Of a stretch of 64,000 nucleotides of DNA, positions 1-7,939 are shown piece after piece. Both the position numbers and the translations under genes were made by a program. Positions within the stretch are counted from its first letter, which is position 1; every line of letters begins with the position of its first letter. The notes below the pieces were generated by a model. It saw only the letters and a list, made by a program, of their open reading frames with translations. It was not told where the DNA came from and searched no databases. Source of the stretch: Chryseobacterium sp. 3008163 (GTDB lineage Bacteria > Bacteroidota > Bacteroidia > Flavobacteriales > Weeksellaceae); the NCBI RefSeq assembly GCF_003669035.1, contig NZ_CP033070.1, positions 2,542,001 through 2,606,000 of the forward strand. The letters are read 5' to 3'.

Positions 1-869
1 TGGATAACCCAAAATCGTCTCCTTTCAAAACAAGAGATGAGAGAGAAGTAACGCCTGAGCAGGGGTATGATTTTGGAGGAAAAAACCTTTTCAGATTAGA
101 TGATGAAGATCAGGATGCGTCACAATTTAAGATGTCGGCTTCTGAAAAAAAATGATGATCGAGGATGAAGATGTGAAAACTGAAATAAAATTCTCTGATA
201 GAGAGGAAGATACATTAGAAAGCCCTATTCAGAGCTGGAGAAACGAAGAACCAAGTGCTCAAGACGATGTTAATTTGTTTTCTTTTGATGACGATCCGAA
301 TGATTTAGAAATTCAGTCGTTCTCTTTCGATTTTGAAAATAAAAAGAAGAGCCAAAAGAAAATTCTTTCAGCAATAATTTTTCGAACGAAAAAGCTGTTG
401 AGTTTAATTTTACCGTTAACGAACCGATTGCTGAACCTAAATATGATTTCGGACAGCCAAAAAATGAGGTTGAAACTTCTGCGGTAATCGAGAGAGTAGA
501 GGAAATAACTCATAAAGTTGAAACGTTCTATCAGACTCAAGAGCAGCCAAAAGCTGAAGAAAAACCTGTTGTTGAAAAAGAGTAGAAATTGAAACTACGA
601 GACATACAGAATCTGAATTCACTTTCGTTAACAAACCTGCAGATCAGGAAAGAGCATCAGAAAGAAGAAACAAGCTGAAAGAATTCAACTCTCGTTATCA
701 GAATTTTGATCATGTGAATGAGTTTGAATCTGTACCTGCCTTCAAGAGAAAAAACATCTCTATCGACGGTTCCAATGCATCAGACCAAAATATAAACACC
801 TATTTGTCTGATAACAACGGAAATATGCAGATCAGAGAAAACAGATTTTTAAATAAAGACGTAGACTAA
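1..869 (+). CDS. ftsZ: Cell division protein FtsZ, C-terminal part (frameshifted, 5' truncated)
   Basis: This is the acidic C-terminal linker and tail of FtsZ, the tubulin-like GTPase that forms the division ring; the GTPase domain lies before the window. Three reading frames join into one protein if one A is added to each of three A runs (145-152, 341-345, 75 codons later at 575-579). The final residues NRFLNKDVD match the flavobacterial FtsZ tail, which ends in a conserved FLxxxVD and recruits FtsA-type partners. The stop is at 867-869. yqeY follows, a common flavobacterial order. The identity rests on the tail, composition and synteny; three single-base deletions in an essential gene point to sequencing errors rather than a pseudogene. 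Confidence 0.8.
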
Positions 870-872
870 AAT

Positions 873-953
873 AATGTACCAATGTAACAACCTCGAATTG
901 TCATGCTGAGCTTGTCAAAGCATTTCATTGGTAAACTGTTACATTGATACATT
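873..953. repeat. Inverted-repeat intergenic element
   Basis: A 17-bp arm at 873-889 pairs with 937-953 with one mismatch (10 bp, 880-889 with 937-946, are perfect). The loop holds GTCATGCTGAGCTTGTC, a sequence of the kind found as dispersed extragenic repeats in Bacteroidetes genomes. It sits between ftsZ and yqeY. It could act as a transcription stop or an mRNA processing site, or be a small non-autonomous element; there is no T tract after the second arm. Confidence 0.55.
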
Positions 954-968
954 GTTAAATTAATTAAT

Positions 969-1415
969 ATGAGTTTAGAACTTATTATAAGCGAAGCAAT
1001 AAAAATAGCGATGAGAGCAAAAGACAGAGTGGCTTTAGATTCTCTGCGTGCTGTAAAATCTCAGATATTATTGCTGAAAACCGAAGCTTTAGGAGCTGAA
1101 GTTTCACCTGAGCAGGAAATTGCAATTTTGCAGAGAATGATTAAACAGCGTAAAGATTCTTATGAGCAGTTTACAGCTCAGGGAAGAAACGATTTGGCGG
1201 AAGTGGAAGATGCTCAGATGAAAGTCATTGAGAAATTTTTACCTGCACAATTATCTCCTGAAGAATTAGAAGCAGAAATCAAGCAGATTATTTCCGAAAC
1301 TGGCGCTGAATCTATCAAAGATTTAGGAAAAGTGATGGGATTGGCTTCAAAAAACTTAGCCGGAAAATCTGACGGAAAAAGTATTTCCGAGATGGCTAAG
1401 AAGTTACTTTCATAA
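969..1415 (+). CDS. yqeY: GatB/YqeY domain protein
   Basis: A 148-aa protein of the usual YqeY length. The helical N-terminal half (residues 1-90) is followed by the small YqeY tail domain with ESIKDLGKVMGLASK and GKSDGKSISEMAKK near the C terminus. The tail is homologous to the tRNA-binding end of the amidotransferase subunit GatB; the stand-alone protein has no settled function. The start at 969 is 100 bp after ftsZ. A terminator lies at 1520, so ftsZ and yqeY may share transcripts. Confidence 0.9.
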   Translation: MSLELIISEAIKIAMRAKDRVALDSLRAVKSQILLLKTEALGAEVSPEQEIAILQRMIKQRKDSYEQFTAQGRNDLAEVEDAQMKVIEKFLPAQLSPEELEAEIKQIISETGAESIKDLGKVMGLASKNLAGKSDGKSISEMAKKLLS

Positions 1416-1423
1416 ACATGATC

Positions 1424-1477
1424 GATGAATGATAATTGATGTTTGATATCATTCATCAATTATAAATCATCAATTAT
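1424..1477. repeat. Overlapping AT-rich inverted repeats
   Basis: The 18-bp segment 1424-1441 can pair either with 1448-1463 (GATGAATGAT with ATCATTCATC, and ATAATTGATG with CATCAATTAT) or with a second CATCAATTAT at 1468-1477. It lies directly after the yqeY stop and before the main terminator. It may be an mRNA 3'-end structure. Confidence 0.4.
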
Positions 1478-1519
1478 ATTTTTTTGGATATTCAACCTTT
1501 GCATATCGATTTGATTAAC

Positions 1520-1548
1520 GAAGCCCGAAACATTATGTTTCGGGCTTC
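1520..1548 (+). terminator. Rho-independent terminator after yqeY
   Basis: A perfect 12-bp stem (GAAGCCCGAAAC with GTTTCGGGCTTC, 1520-1531 and 1537-1548) encloses a five-base loop and is followed by an AT-rich tract. It is the clear end of the ftsZ-yqeY unit. Confidence 0.85.
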
Positions 1549-1901
1549 ATATATTTGATAGACTCCTCATAATTACCGGTTTGTTATTCTAAAAACTTAC
1601 TGATTGATAATTAAAAGGGTTGGGAACTATACAACATTTCATATCATATTTATTCTGATATGTCTTAGAAAATTTAATTAATAAGTTTTTTTTCATGGGA
1701 ACTCGTTTTTAGAATCATTTCAAAATTAGTAAAAAATTATTATATATTAACTAAATATTTTTATTAATAATTAAATTATTGTGTGATTTAAATATGTAAT
1801 TATTGTTTTTAATTTTGTTTTGCGAACTCATCAATAGTTTTTATTAATTGAGATAAATTTAGAAATGTTGTAAATTTGTCTACAATTAAAAATTACAAGA
1901 A
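1549..1901 (+). promoter_or_regulatory. AT-rich intergenic region with the bacilliredoxin promoter
   Basis: No open frame or RNA gene is visible in these 353 bp. A flavobacterial promoter is present at its end: TTG at 1847-1849 and TAAATTTG at 1871-1878 (21-bp spacing), 24 bp before the start codon of the bacilliredoxin gene. The rest is plain AT-rich sequence. Confidence 0.5.
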
Positions 1902-2312
1902 ATGTATCCATCAGATTTAGTATTGCCGATGAAGGCTGAACTTACAGATAAAGGTTTTCAGGATTTAGAAACTCCTGCACAGGTAGAAGATGCTTTGAAG
2001 CAGTCTGGAACGACTCTTTTAGTAATCAACTCTGTGTGCGGATGTGCGGCAGGGGCAGCAAGACCAGGAGTAGTTTATTCTTTGACTGGAGAGAAAAAAC
2101 CAGATCATTTAACGACTGTATTTGCAGGTTTTGACAAAGACGCAGTTGACGCGGCTAGAAAACATTTGGCACCATTCCCTCCAAGCTCACCATGTGTAGC
2201 GCTTTTCAAAGACGGAGAATTGGTTCACATGCTAGAAAGACATCATATTGAAGGAAATCCTGCAGGAGCAATCGCTGCAAACCTTCAGGCTGCTTATGAC
2301 GAATATTGCTAA
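1902..2312 (+). CDS. BrxA/BrxB family bacilliredoxin
   Basis: A 136-aa cytosolic thioredoxin-fold protein of the YphP/YqiW family. The signature Cys-Gly-Cys motif is at residues 46-48 (SVCGCAAGAARPG), preceded by VINS and followed by the conserved cluster FPPSSPCVALFKDG. In Firmicutes these proteins remove bacillithiol from oxidised proteins; whether this organism makes bacillithiol cannot be seen here. The gene is monocistronic, with its own promoter at 1871 and a terminator at 2342. Confidence 0.92.
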   Translation: MYPSDLVLPMKAELTDKGFQDLETPAQVEDALKQSGTTLLVINSVCGCAAGAARPGVVYSLTGEKKPDHLTTVFAGFDKDAVDAARKHLAPFPPSSPCVALFKDGELVHMLERHHIEGNPAGAIAANLQAAYDEYC

Positions 2313-2341
2313 TAGTAAGTAATTAAAAGCTTTATATAGAA

Positions 2342-2369
2342 ACCGTTACAAATTTTGTGACGGTTTTTT
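2342..2369 (+). terminator. Terminator and left copy of a 28-bp direct repeat
   Basis: The stem ACCGTTACAAA / TTTTGTGACGGT is followed by six T, a good intrinsic terminator for the bacilliredoxin gene. The same 28 bases occur without change at 5885-5912, the other side of the toxin-immunity block. The two copies therefore bracket that block. Confidence 0.8.
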
Positions 2370-2430
2370 GTTTTTAACACGTCGAGTTTTGCCGTCACAC
2401 GTATCTACATTTGGCTCACAATAAATTCAA

Positions 2431-4578
2431 ATGATTATGATACAGAAATTAGAGTTTGTCTTAAACAGAAACATTGACAGTCCTTTAGGAGAAAACAGTG
2501 TGTTTTATGAAACATTTGTTGTTCCTCCAGAGTTAAAAGACAGCTATCCCAAGTCAGAAAAATACAGTATAGTTCATCACCAGGCTGTTTTCTGTAAAAG
2601 TGGAATTGAAGTTTTTGACAAATACGAAAAGGACAAAATAGAGTCTGACTACTTTACTATTTACTACGAGGAGACTTCCAAAAACACCAGTAATTTTTTT
2701 GGTACAGCTTGTAGGGTGAAAATGGGAGATTATGCAAGGCAAAGATTAATAAAGGACTATAACAGTAAAGGAAAAACGATTAACTATGATGGCAATACAG
2801 TAGATGGAAGTGTCTCAGATTTTAATGGTCTCATCAAACTAATTGCCAAAGATTTCGGAATTGATGATACATTATTGAAAGGTGCTATTTATTTAGAAAT
2901 ACTTGAAAAAAGTAAAATCAACGAAGCTTTTAAAAACGTATCTTCATTAAACAATCAATTAGCAGATTGGTTAAGAGGTGGTATTGAAGCCACTGAAAAA
3001 TGGAAATTTACAGAGGAAAACTACGATTACATCAAGTTTTATGTAGAACCTATGTATAACAATTACCAAAATAAAATCGGTGTAAATGGGCATCCCAAAC
3101 AAGAGGTAAAATATAAGCCTGTTATTCCTGTTCCGTTCCCTTGCAATGAGTATAAGAATATGTCTGATAATACTCAGAATATTGCTGAAGCAGGATTAAA
3201 AAAGCTTTCAGAGTTTATAGCCTCATTTGATGAAATTTCCACTGCTGCTGTTTTTAATATTGTCAAGACAACCCCTACGATTACTGATGATATTTTGTTT
3301 GCTGTTACATTCCTTGTGAAAAACTTCATCGAAGACAACATGCCTGATAGTATAAAGAATATTTATAATAAACTAAAAGTTTTATTTAATGAAGTTCTGG
3401 ATATTGTTTCAAATATTGGAAGCCAGATTAGTGAAAAATTAAACCAGGAGATTGCAAAAATCAATGCTTTTCTTTGTGGGATACTCAACGGGCTTATCTC
3501 TTTGGTACAATTGATTATTATGCTATTAGCAATGATAGTGGACAAACTTCCTATTTTTGAATTAGAGAAAATGAGTGCTTTGGAGTTAGCAAAACACCAA
3601 GAAAAATTGGAGTTTATAGAAGATTTTGTAGATTTATTTGATAAAAATGCAAAAGAATTTCTTAACGGGATTAAAAAACTCTTTACGGATGATAAAATTT
3701 GGAAAGACATTTCTACTTTTATCTCAGGTTTGGCTAAAAAAATTTCTAACTATAATGAGTGTTTTTGGGCTTATTTCATTGGAGGCGTTGCCTTTGAATT
3801 GATTTTAGATGCTGTTATTGCTTACTTTACAGGTGGAAGTTCATTAGTTGCAGAAGCTTCTGCAAAAATTAGTAGATTGACAGCTAAAGTAGAACAGGCA
3901 GGAGCAAAAGCTCTCAATTTTGGAAAAGGCTTAGGGAGGAAAATTGCAAATTCCACAAAAGACCTTTATAAATGGTTGGAAAAAGAGTTTTTGGAATTGT
4001 TAGAAGCGATAAAAAATGGGAGATTAGCTAATTACTTAAAGACCAAGTTTAACCAAATGTTAGGAAGAGAAGAAGAACTCTTTGATGAATTATTGGATGA
4101 GTTAGGCTGGGAAGGGAAATCAGCAAGCAAGCGTGGGAGATTTTTGGGAAGAGAGTTTATGAATAACAGGCAAATGAAGGCTCTTGAAAAGTATATTGCA
4201 GAAGTTTTGGGAGATGTAGGAGTGGTTATGCGAAAAGGAGAAGATAAGTTTTTAGATGTAAGTGGTGCACAGGCAGGATTTTCCCCAACTAGCAGAGAGT
4301 TATTCTTTAGGAAAAAGTTTACATTTTATGAAGCTTTCCATGAGATACAGCACGCTTTGGAATTTAAACTTTTAGGAAAAGAAGCTTATTTGGAAGGAGC
4401 AGCTGGAACATTGGTAGAACAACGTATAAGAACTTATAAACGAGAAAAATGGGTTTATGACAAAATAATGGAGAAGAAGCATTTGTTTAACGAATTAGAG
4501 TTAGAAAATGCTGAATGGGTTTTAGGACAAGCAATCAAAAAGTTAGAAAAAGTAGGTATTGATTATAAAAAAATGTAA
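2431..4578 (+). CDS. Polymorphic toxin with C-terminal zincin-like metallopeptidase domain
   Basis: A 715-aa protein. The C-terminal 150 residues look like a zincin toxin domain of the Tox-MPTase4 kind: HEIQH at residues 637-641 is the HExxH zinc site, with E651 or E655 as possible third ligand, after the conserved-looking FSPTSRELFFRKKFTFYEAF. The first 230 residues are unrecognised. Residues about 270-400 form long hydrophobic helices, and 450-490 are Ala/Gly-rich and amphipathic, possibly for delivery across a membrane. No signal peptide, PAAR or Rhs repeats are seen, so a type VI effector or other non-Sec export is inferred. Four related immunity-type genes follow, which supports the toxin call. 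A second ATG two codons later could be the start. TACATTTG at 2406-2413 may be the -10 box. Confidence 0.75.
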   Translation: MIMIQKLEFVLNRNIDSPLGENSVFYETFVVPPELKDSYPKSEKYSIVHHQAVFCKSGIEVFDKYEKDKIESDYFTIYYEETSKNTSNFFGTACRVKMGDYARQRLIKDYNSKGKTINYDGNTVDGSVSDFNGLIKLIAKDFGIDDTLLKGAIYLEILEKSKINEAFKNVSSLNNQLADWLRGGIEATEKWKFTEENYDYIKFYVEPMYNNYQNKIGVNGHPKQEVKYKPVIPVPFPCNEYKNMSDNTQNIAEAGLKKLSEFIASFDEISTAAVFNIVKTTPTITDDILFAVTFLVKNFIEDNMPDSIKNIYNKLKVLFNEVLDIVSNIGSQISEKLNQEIAKINAFLCGILNGLISLVQLIIMLLAMIVDKLPIFELEKMSALELAKHQEKLEFIEDFVDLFDKNAKEFLNGIKKLFTDDKIWKDISTFISGLAKKISNYNECFWAYFIGGVAFELILDAVIAYFTGGSSLVAEASAKISRLTAKVEQAGAKALNFGKGLGRKIANSTKDLYKWLEKEFLELLEAIKNGRLANYLKTKFNQMLGREEELFDELLDELGWEGKSASKRGRFLGREFMNNRQMKALEKYIAEVLGDVGVVMRKGEDKFLDVSGAQAGFSPTSRELFFRKKFTFYEAFHEIQHALEFKLLGKEAYLEGAAGTLVEQRIRTYKREKWVYDKIMEKKHLFNELELENAEWVLGQAIKKLEKVGIDYKKM

Positions 4579-4582
4579 TAAA

Positions 4583-4930
4583 ATGGAAAAAACAGCAAAA
4601 GAAAAAGAAGTAATAGCAATTGCTTTAAGGGTATTAGGCCAATTAAAATTTCAGTATGGAAATACAAAGGAGCATTTAGAATTTATGGATGCAATGTATA
4701 GTGAAAAAAGAAAAATGTATGATGGTAAAGAGTGGAGTCATTATAGTGTAGATTTTTCTCATGATGTATTTGGTATTCCAACTCCTTATTATTGCATTGT
4801 AGATGCAGAAACGATGAAAGTTAAAGGAATACTAACAGACCATGGAGTTTTTGAAATTATTTACAATGATAAAGGAGAAGCAAAGGATAAAAAATTTATA
4901 AGTCCTTCCTTTCCTTACGATAAACAATAG
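4583..4930 (+). CDS. Putative immunity protein 1 of the array
   Basis: A 115-aa protein starting four bases after the toxin stop (the frame extends further up, but ATG 4583 clears the toxin gene). Residues 45-95 carry HYSVDFSHDVFGI, then YCIVDAETMKVKGILTDHG, a beta-rich pattern resembling the Imm35 type of immunity protein. The other three genes of the array share the same layout (aromatic strand, then [ILV]-[DN]-x-E-[TN]-G-like turn, then a strand). The close spacing to the toxin makes it the most likely cognate immunity protein. The family name is tentative. Confidence 0.65.
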   Translation: MEKTAKEKEVIAIALRVLGQLKFQYGNTKEHLEFMDAMYSEKRKMYDGKEWSHYSVDFSHDVFGIPTPYYCIVDAETMKVKGILTDHGVFEIIYNDKGEAKDKKFISPSFPYDKQ

Positions 4931-5024
4931 AATGTTGAATCACAGTTCTACATAGATATTTGGATATTTAAGAATAATTTGATAAAAGGAATTTAAAAAA
5001 AGTTCCTTTAAAAATTAAATAATT

Positions 5025-5311
5025 ATGATAACAAAAGAAGAAGCCTATAATAAAATTAAAAGCTATTTAGATAGAAATATTAAATATTCAAGTATTGATA
5101 GTATTAACGAAATTGCATTTACCTCAAAAGAGGAAATGAATTATCCTATTTCTCATGGGAAATATGAAGGAAAAAAATAGATTACTACGCAATTTCTTAT
5201 GGAGAAATATGGGGAATTGAAGAAAGAAGTATGGGAATTTTAATTCATGCAGAAACAGGAGAATTGTTATATATCATAACCCCTCATGGATATTTGGATA
5301 TTGAAGAATAA
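5025..5311 (+). CDS. Putative immunity protein 2 (frameshifted at A7)
   Basis: The frame starts MITKEEAYNKIKSYLD and stops at a TAG after an A7 run at 5171-5177. With one more A it continues as IDYYAISYGEIWGIEE and ends ILIHAETGELLYIITPHG. The repaired protein is about 95 aa. The EEA start and the ILxxxETGEL turn resemble Imm35. It is 94 bp after the first immunity gene. Sequencing error is the simplest reading, since the code after the shift is clean. Confidence 0.6.
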
Positions 5312-5369
5312 TTTTATAAAAAGAGGCTGAAAAAAAAGAGAAACACTGATAAGCTACCATAAAAAGGAA

Positions 5370-5530
5370 GGCTTAAAAACATACCCGTTTTCCTATATAT
5401 TGATGATGATAAAAAATTACCTCTTTTATTGGTTCATTCGTTCGGTCAATCTAAAATTAGATATTCTTTATCAAGTGATGGAAAAACAATTGTTAGTAGT
5501 ACTAATGTAAAGTTTACTATTGAAGAGTAA
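5370..5530 (+). pseudogene. Immunity protein remnant (C-terminal part only)
   Basis: An open frame without a start encodes LKNIPVFLYIDDDKKLPLLL followed by VHSFGQSKIRYSLSSDGKTI and ends TIEE at 5530. It is similar to the C-terminal half of the next gene (GLLINDENGYPIYLQHSF and YYKIHNNGEIS). The N-terminal half is missing, and a stop lies directly upstream in frame. It looks like a decayed extra copy. Confidence 0.55.
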
Positions 5531-5532
5531 AA

Positions 5533-5850
5533 ATGAAACACACAAAAGAACAAATTGAGGAAATTGCCAAAGAGGTTTTAGAAAAAACAAATTTCAGTTA
5601 TGATACTAAAGAAAAAATGATTATCCGTGAAAATGAGGATTTTTATTTGGATGGAGAAAGAATAAACTCTTGGAATGTATCGGTGTTTTTTGGAGAAGAA
5701 GATTGGGGTAAAAACCAATTAGCAGGACTTTTAATAAATGATGAAAACGGTTATCCGATTTACTTACAGCACAGTTTTAATAGTTTCATTTATTATAAAA
5801 TTCATAATAATGGGGAAATTTCAACAGAAGTGAGACAAGGTAGTAATTAA
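5533..5850 (+). CDS. Putative immunity protein 4
   Basis: A 105-aa cytosolic protein starting MKHTKEQIEEIAKEVLEKT, two bases after the stop of the preceding remnant. The C-terminal part (WNVSVFFGEEDWG, LAGLLINDENGYPIYL, HSFNSFIYY) follows the layout of the other array members. Extra immunity copies without their own toxin are common after polymorphic toxins, where they protect against toxins of neighbours. The target toxin is unknown. Confidence 0.6.
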   Translation: MKHTKEQIEEIAKEVLEKTNFSYDTKEKMIIRENEDFYLDGERINSWNVSVFFGEEDWGKNQLAGLLINDENGYPIYLQHSFNSFIYYKIHNNGEISTEVRQGSN

Positions 5851-5884
5851 CCAAGTAATTATTGGAAGTTTTCAATCAAAACTG

Positions 5885-5912
5885 ACCGTTACAAATTTTG
5901 TGACGGTTTTTT
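5885..5912 (+). terminator. Terminator and right copy of the 28-bp direct repeat
   Basis: Identical to 2342-2369: stem ACCGTTACAAA / TTTTGTGACGGT followed by six T. It ends the immunity array. Its exact identity to the terminator of the bacilliredoxin gene suggests that the 3.5 kb between them was inserted at, or acquired together with, this terminator. Confidence 0.75.
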
Positions 5913-5926
5913 ATTTAAATCATTCT

Positions 5927-5954
5927 TTGGAAATTCAAATATGATTATATTTGT
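5927..5954 (+). promoter_or_regulatory. Flavobacterial promoter of the GH3 gene
   Basis: TTG at 5927-5929 and TATATTTG at 5947-5954 are 17 bp apart, a near-consensus Bacteroidetes promoter. The -10 box ends five bases before ATG 5959, so the transcript is predicted to have almost no leader. It also rules out the upstream in-frame ATG at 5941. Confidence 0.6.
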
Positions 5955-5958
5955 TGAA

Positions 5959-7476
5959 ATGGCAACGAAAGCACTTTTCAATACTGTAGTCAATTGGTTT
6001 ATCCGCCAAAGGATAGATCAGATACAGAATTTTATGGATCATCCTATCGAAACGCAGAACGGAATTCTGTTTTCTCAGTTGTTTCATGCAGAAGATACCG
6101 AGTATGGCAAGCGATATGGTTTTAATACTATCTCGAGCTATCAGGATTTTAAAAATAAAGTTCCTGTTGTTACCTACGAAGATTTTGAGCCATATATCGA
6201 AAGAGCAAGGCAAGGTCATAAAGACGTAAGCTGGCCTGGTTACATTAAACATTTTGCGAAATCGTCCGGGACGACGAACGCCAAGAGTAAATTTATCCCT
6301 ATTTCGGCAGAAAGCCTCGAATACTGCCACATGAAAGCCGGAAAGGACATGGTTTCCATTTATGCCAATAACCATCCGGAAAATCAGCTTTTCACCAATA
6401 AAAATTTACGTCTGGGTGGAAGCTCAGAATTATACGCTGATTTTAATACCAAATTTGGAGATCTTTCGGCAATCTTAATTGACAATCTTCCTTTTTGGGT
6501 TGAAATTACCACGACTCCGAGCAAGAAAGTTTCTTTGATGGGAGAGTGGGAAAGTAAACTGAAAGCCATTACTTCTGAAGTTAAAAATGAGGATGTGGGA
6601 AGTATTTTAGGAGTTCCCAGTTGGATGATGGTGCTTTTGCAGAGAGTTTTGAAAGAAACAGACGTTAAAAATATTTCAGAGCTGTGGCCAAATCTGGAAG
6701 TGTTTTTTCACGGTGGAATCAGTTTTAAACCATACAAAGATCAGTTTAAACAAATCATAGGAAAAAATATCAACTACTACGAAATTTACAACGCTTCGGA
6801 AGGGTTCTTTGGAATTCAGGACAGGCCGAATAGCGACGAAATGCTTCTGATGCTGGATTATGGTATTTTCTACGAGTTTATCCCGATGGATCAGTTTCAT
6901 TGTTCAAACCCGAAAGTGGTGAGTTTGGAAGATGTAGAAATCGGTAAAAATTATGCGATGGTGATTACTACCAATGGAGGGCTATGGAGATATTTAATTG
7001 GGGATACAGTGATTTTTACATCAGTCAGTCCTTTCAGAATAAAAATAACAGGACGAACTAAACATTACATTAATGCGTTTGGTGAAGAACTGATGATTAC
7101 CAATGTAGAATCTGCTTTAACGAAAGCCTGCGAAGCGACAAAGTCGGCTGTGACAGATTTTACAGGAGCTCCGATTTTTATGAAAGAAAACGAAGGTGGT
7201 GCCCATGAATGGATTTTTGAGTTCAGTGAAAAACCGCATAGTTTAGAAGAATTTACTGATGTTTTTGATCAGCATCTAAAAGCCATCAACTCTGATTACG
7301 AAGCCAAAAGATATAACAATATTACTTTGAAAAAACCTGTCATTCACATTGCTAGACCCAATTTGTTCTATTGCTGGCTGGAATCTAAAGGAAAGCTTGG
7401 CGGACAAAATAAAGTGCCACGTCTGAGCAACGACAGAGAATATATTGATCCTTTACTGGAAATGAATAAAGCATAA
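5959..7476 (+). CDS. GH3 family adenylate-forming enzyme
   Basis: A 505-aa GH3-type acyl-adenylate enzyme. The three nucleotide-binding motifs are visible: SSGTTNAKSKFIP (about residue 100), YNASEGFFGIQ (about 282) and YLIGDTVIF (about 342). Plant GH3 enzymes join amino acids to plant hormones; the bacterial substrate is unknown. The start MATKALFNTVVNWF at 5959 is chosen because the upstream in-frame ATG lies in the promoter. A bidirectional terminator separates it from the convergent lipoprotein gene. Confidence 0.88.
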   Translation: MATKALFNTVVNWFIRQRIDQIQNFMDHPIETQNGILFSQLFHAEDTEYGKRYGFNTISSYQDFKNKVPVVTYEDFEPYIERARQGHKDVSWPGYIKHFAKSSGTTNAKSKFIPISAESLEYCHMKAGKDMVSIYANNHPENQLFTNKNLRLGGSSELYADFNTKFGDLSAILIDNLPFWVEITTTPSKKVSLMGEWESKLKAITSEVKNEDVGSILGVPSWMMVLLQRVLKETDVKNISELWPNLEVFFHGGISFKPYKDQFKQIIGKNINYYEIYNASEGFFGIQDRPNSDEMLLMLDYGIFYEFIPMDQFHCSNPKVVSLEDVEIGKNYAMVITTNGGLWRYLIGDTVIFTSVSPFRIKITGRTKHYINAFGEELMITNVESALTKACEATKSAVTDFTGAPIFMKENEGGAHEWIFEFSEKPHSLEEFTDVFDQHLKAINSDYEAKRYNNITLKKPVIHIARPNLFYCWLESKGKLGGQNKVPRLSNDREYIDPLLEMNKA

Positions 7477-7505
7477 AAAAACCGCAGAAATCTCTGCGGT
7501 TTTTG
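7476..7505. terminator. Bidirectional terminator
   Basis: ACCGCAGA (7481-7488) pairs with TCTGCGGT (7493-7500), flanked by A7 and T4 runs, between two convergent genes. It can serve both strands. Confidence 0.8.
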
Positions 7506-7509
7506 TTTC

Positions 7510-7917
7510 TTATTTTTTAAGATCTTCCTTCAGTTTTTTTGCAGCATCTTCTACTTTTTGGGCGCCTTGTGCTGCGGTGTTTTTAACGTCTTTACCAACT
7601 TCCTGAGCGCCGGATTTGATGTCTTTTCCTACTTTGTTGGCTTCGTTTTTAATATCTTTCCCTGCTGCATTGAGATCTTCTTTTGCTTTCTGTGCAGTCT
7701 GATCAATTTTGTCACCTGTTTTATCAACCGTGTTTTTGATGTCAGATTTGGTTTTGTCTATTTTTGCGCTATCTACCAAGCCTGTGCTGCTTTCAGTTGT
7801 CGTGGTAGTGGTGACAGATCCATCCGGATTTTCTACTTTTTCAGTTTTTGATGTAGATTGTGTGCAGCTTACGATAAACGCTGATACAGCGATTGCTGCT
7901 AAGATTTGTTTTTTCAT
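7510..7917 (-). CDS. Lipoprotein with LEA/apolipoprotein-like amphipathic repeats
   Basis: A 135-aa protein with a lipoprotein signal (MKKQILAAIAVSAFIVSC; lipobox Cys at residue 18). After a Thr-rich spacer the chain is charged and Gly-poor, with repeats like KVGKDIKSGAQEVGKDVKNT in an 11-residue rhythm. Such sequences resemble LEA and apolipoprotein-like helices, which may protect against drying or osmotic stress or line the envelope. It is the last gene of a leftward series starting at mutL. The function is inferred from composition only. Confidence 0.7.
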   Translation of the reverse strand: MKKQILAAIAVSAFIVSCTQSTSKTEKVENPDGSVTTTTTTESSTGLVDSAKIDKTKSDIKNTVDKTGDKIDQTAQKAKEDLNAAGKDIKNEANKVGKDIKSGAQEVGKDVKNTAAQGAQKVEDAAKKLKEDLKK

Positions 7918-7939
7918 TGTGTATATTTAAATTATGTTA

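Noticed and set aside
2431..4578. Phage tail tape-measure protein
   Set aside because: Long hydrophobic helices suggested it, but the HExxH domain and following immunity genes fit a toxin, and no phage genes are near.
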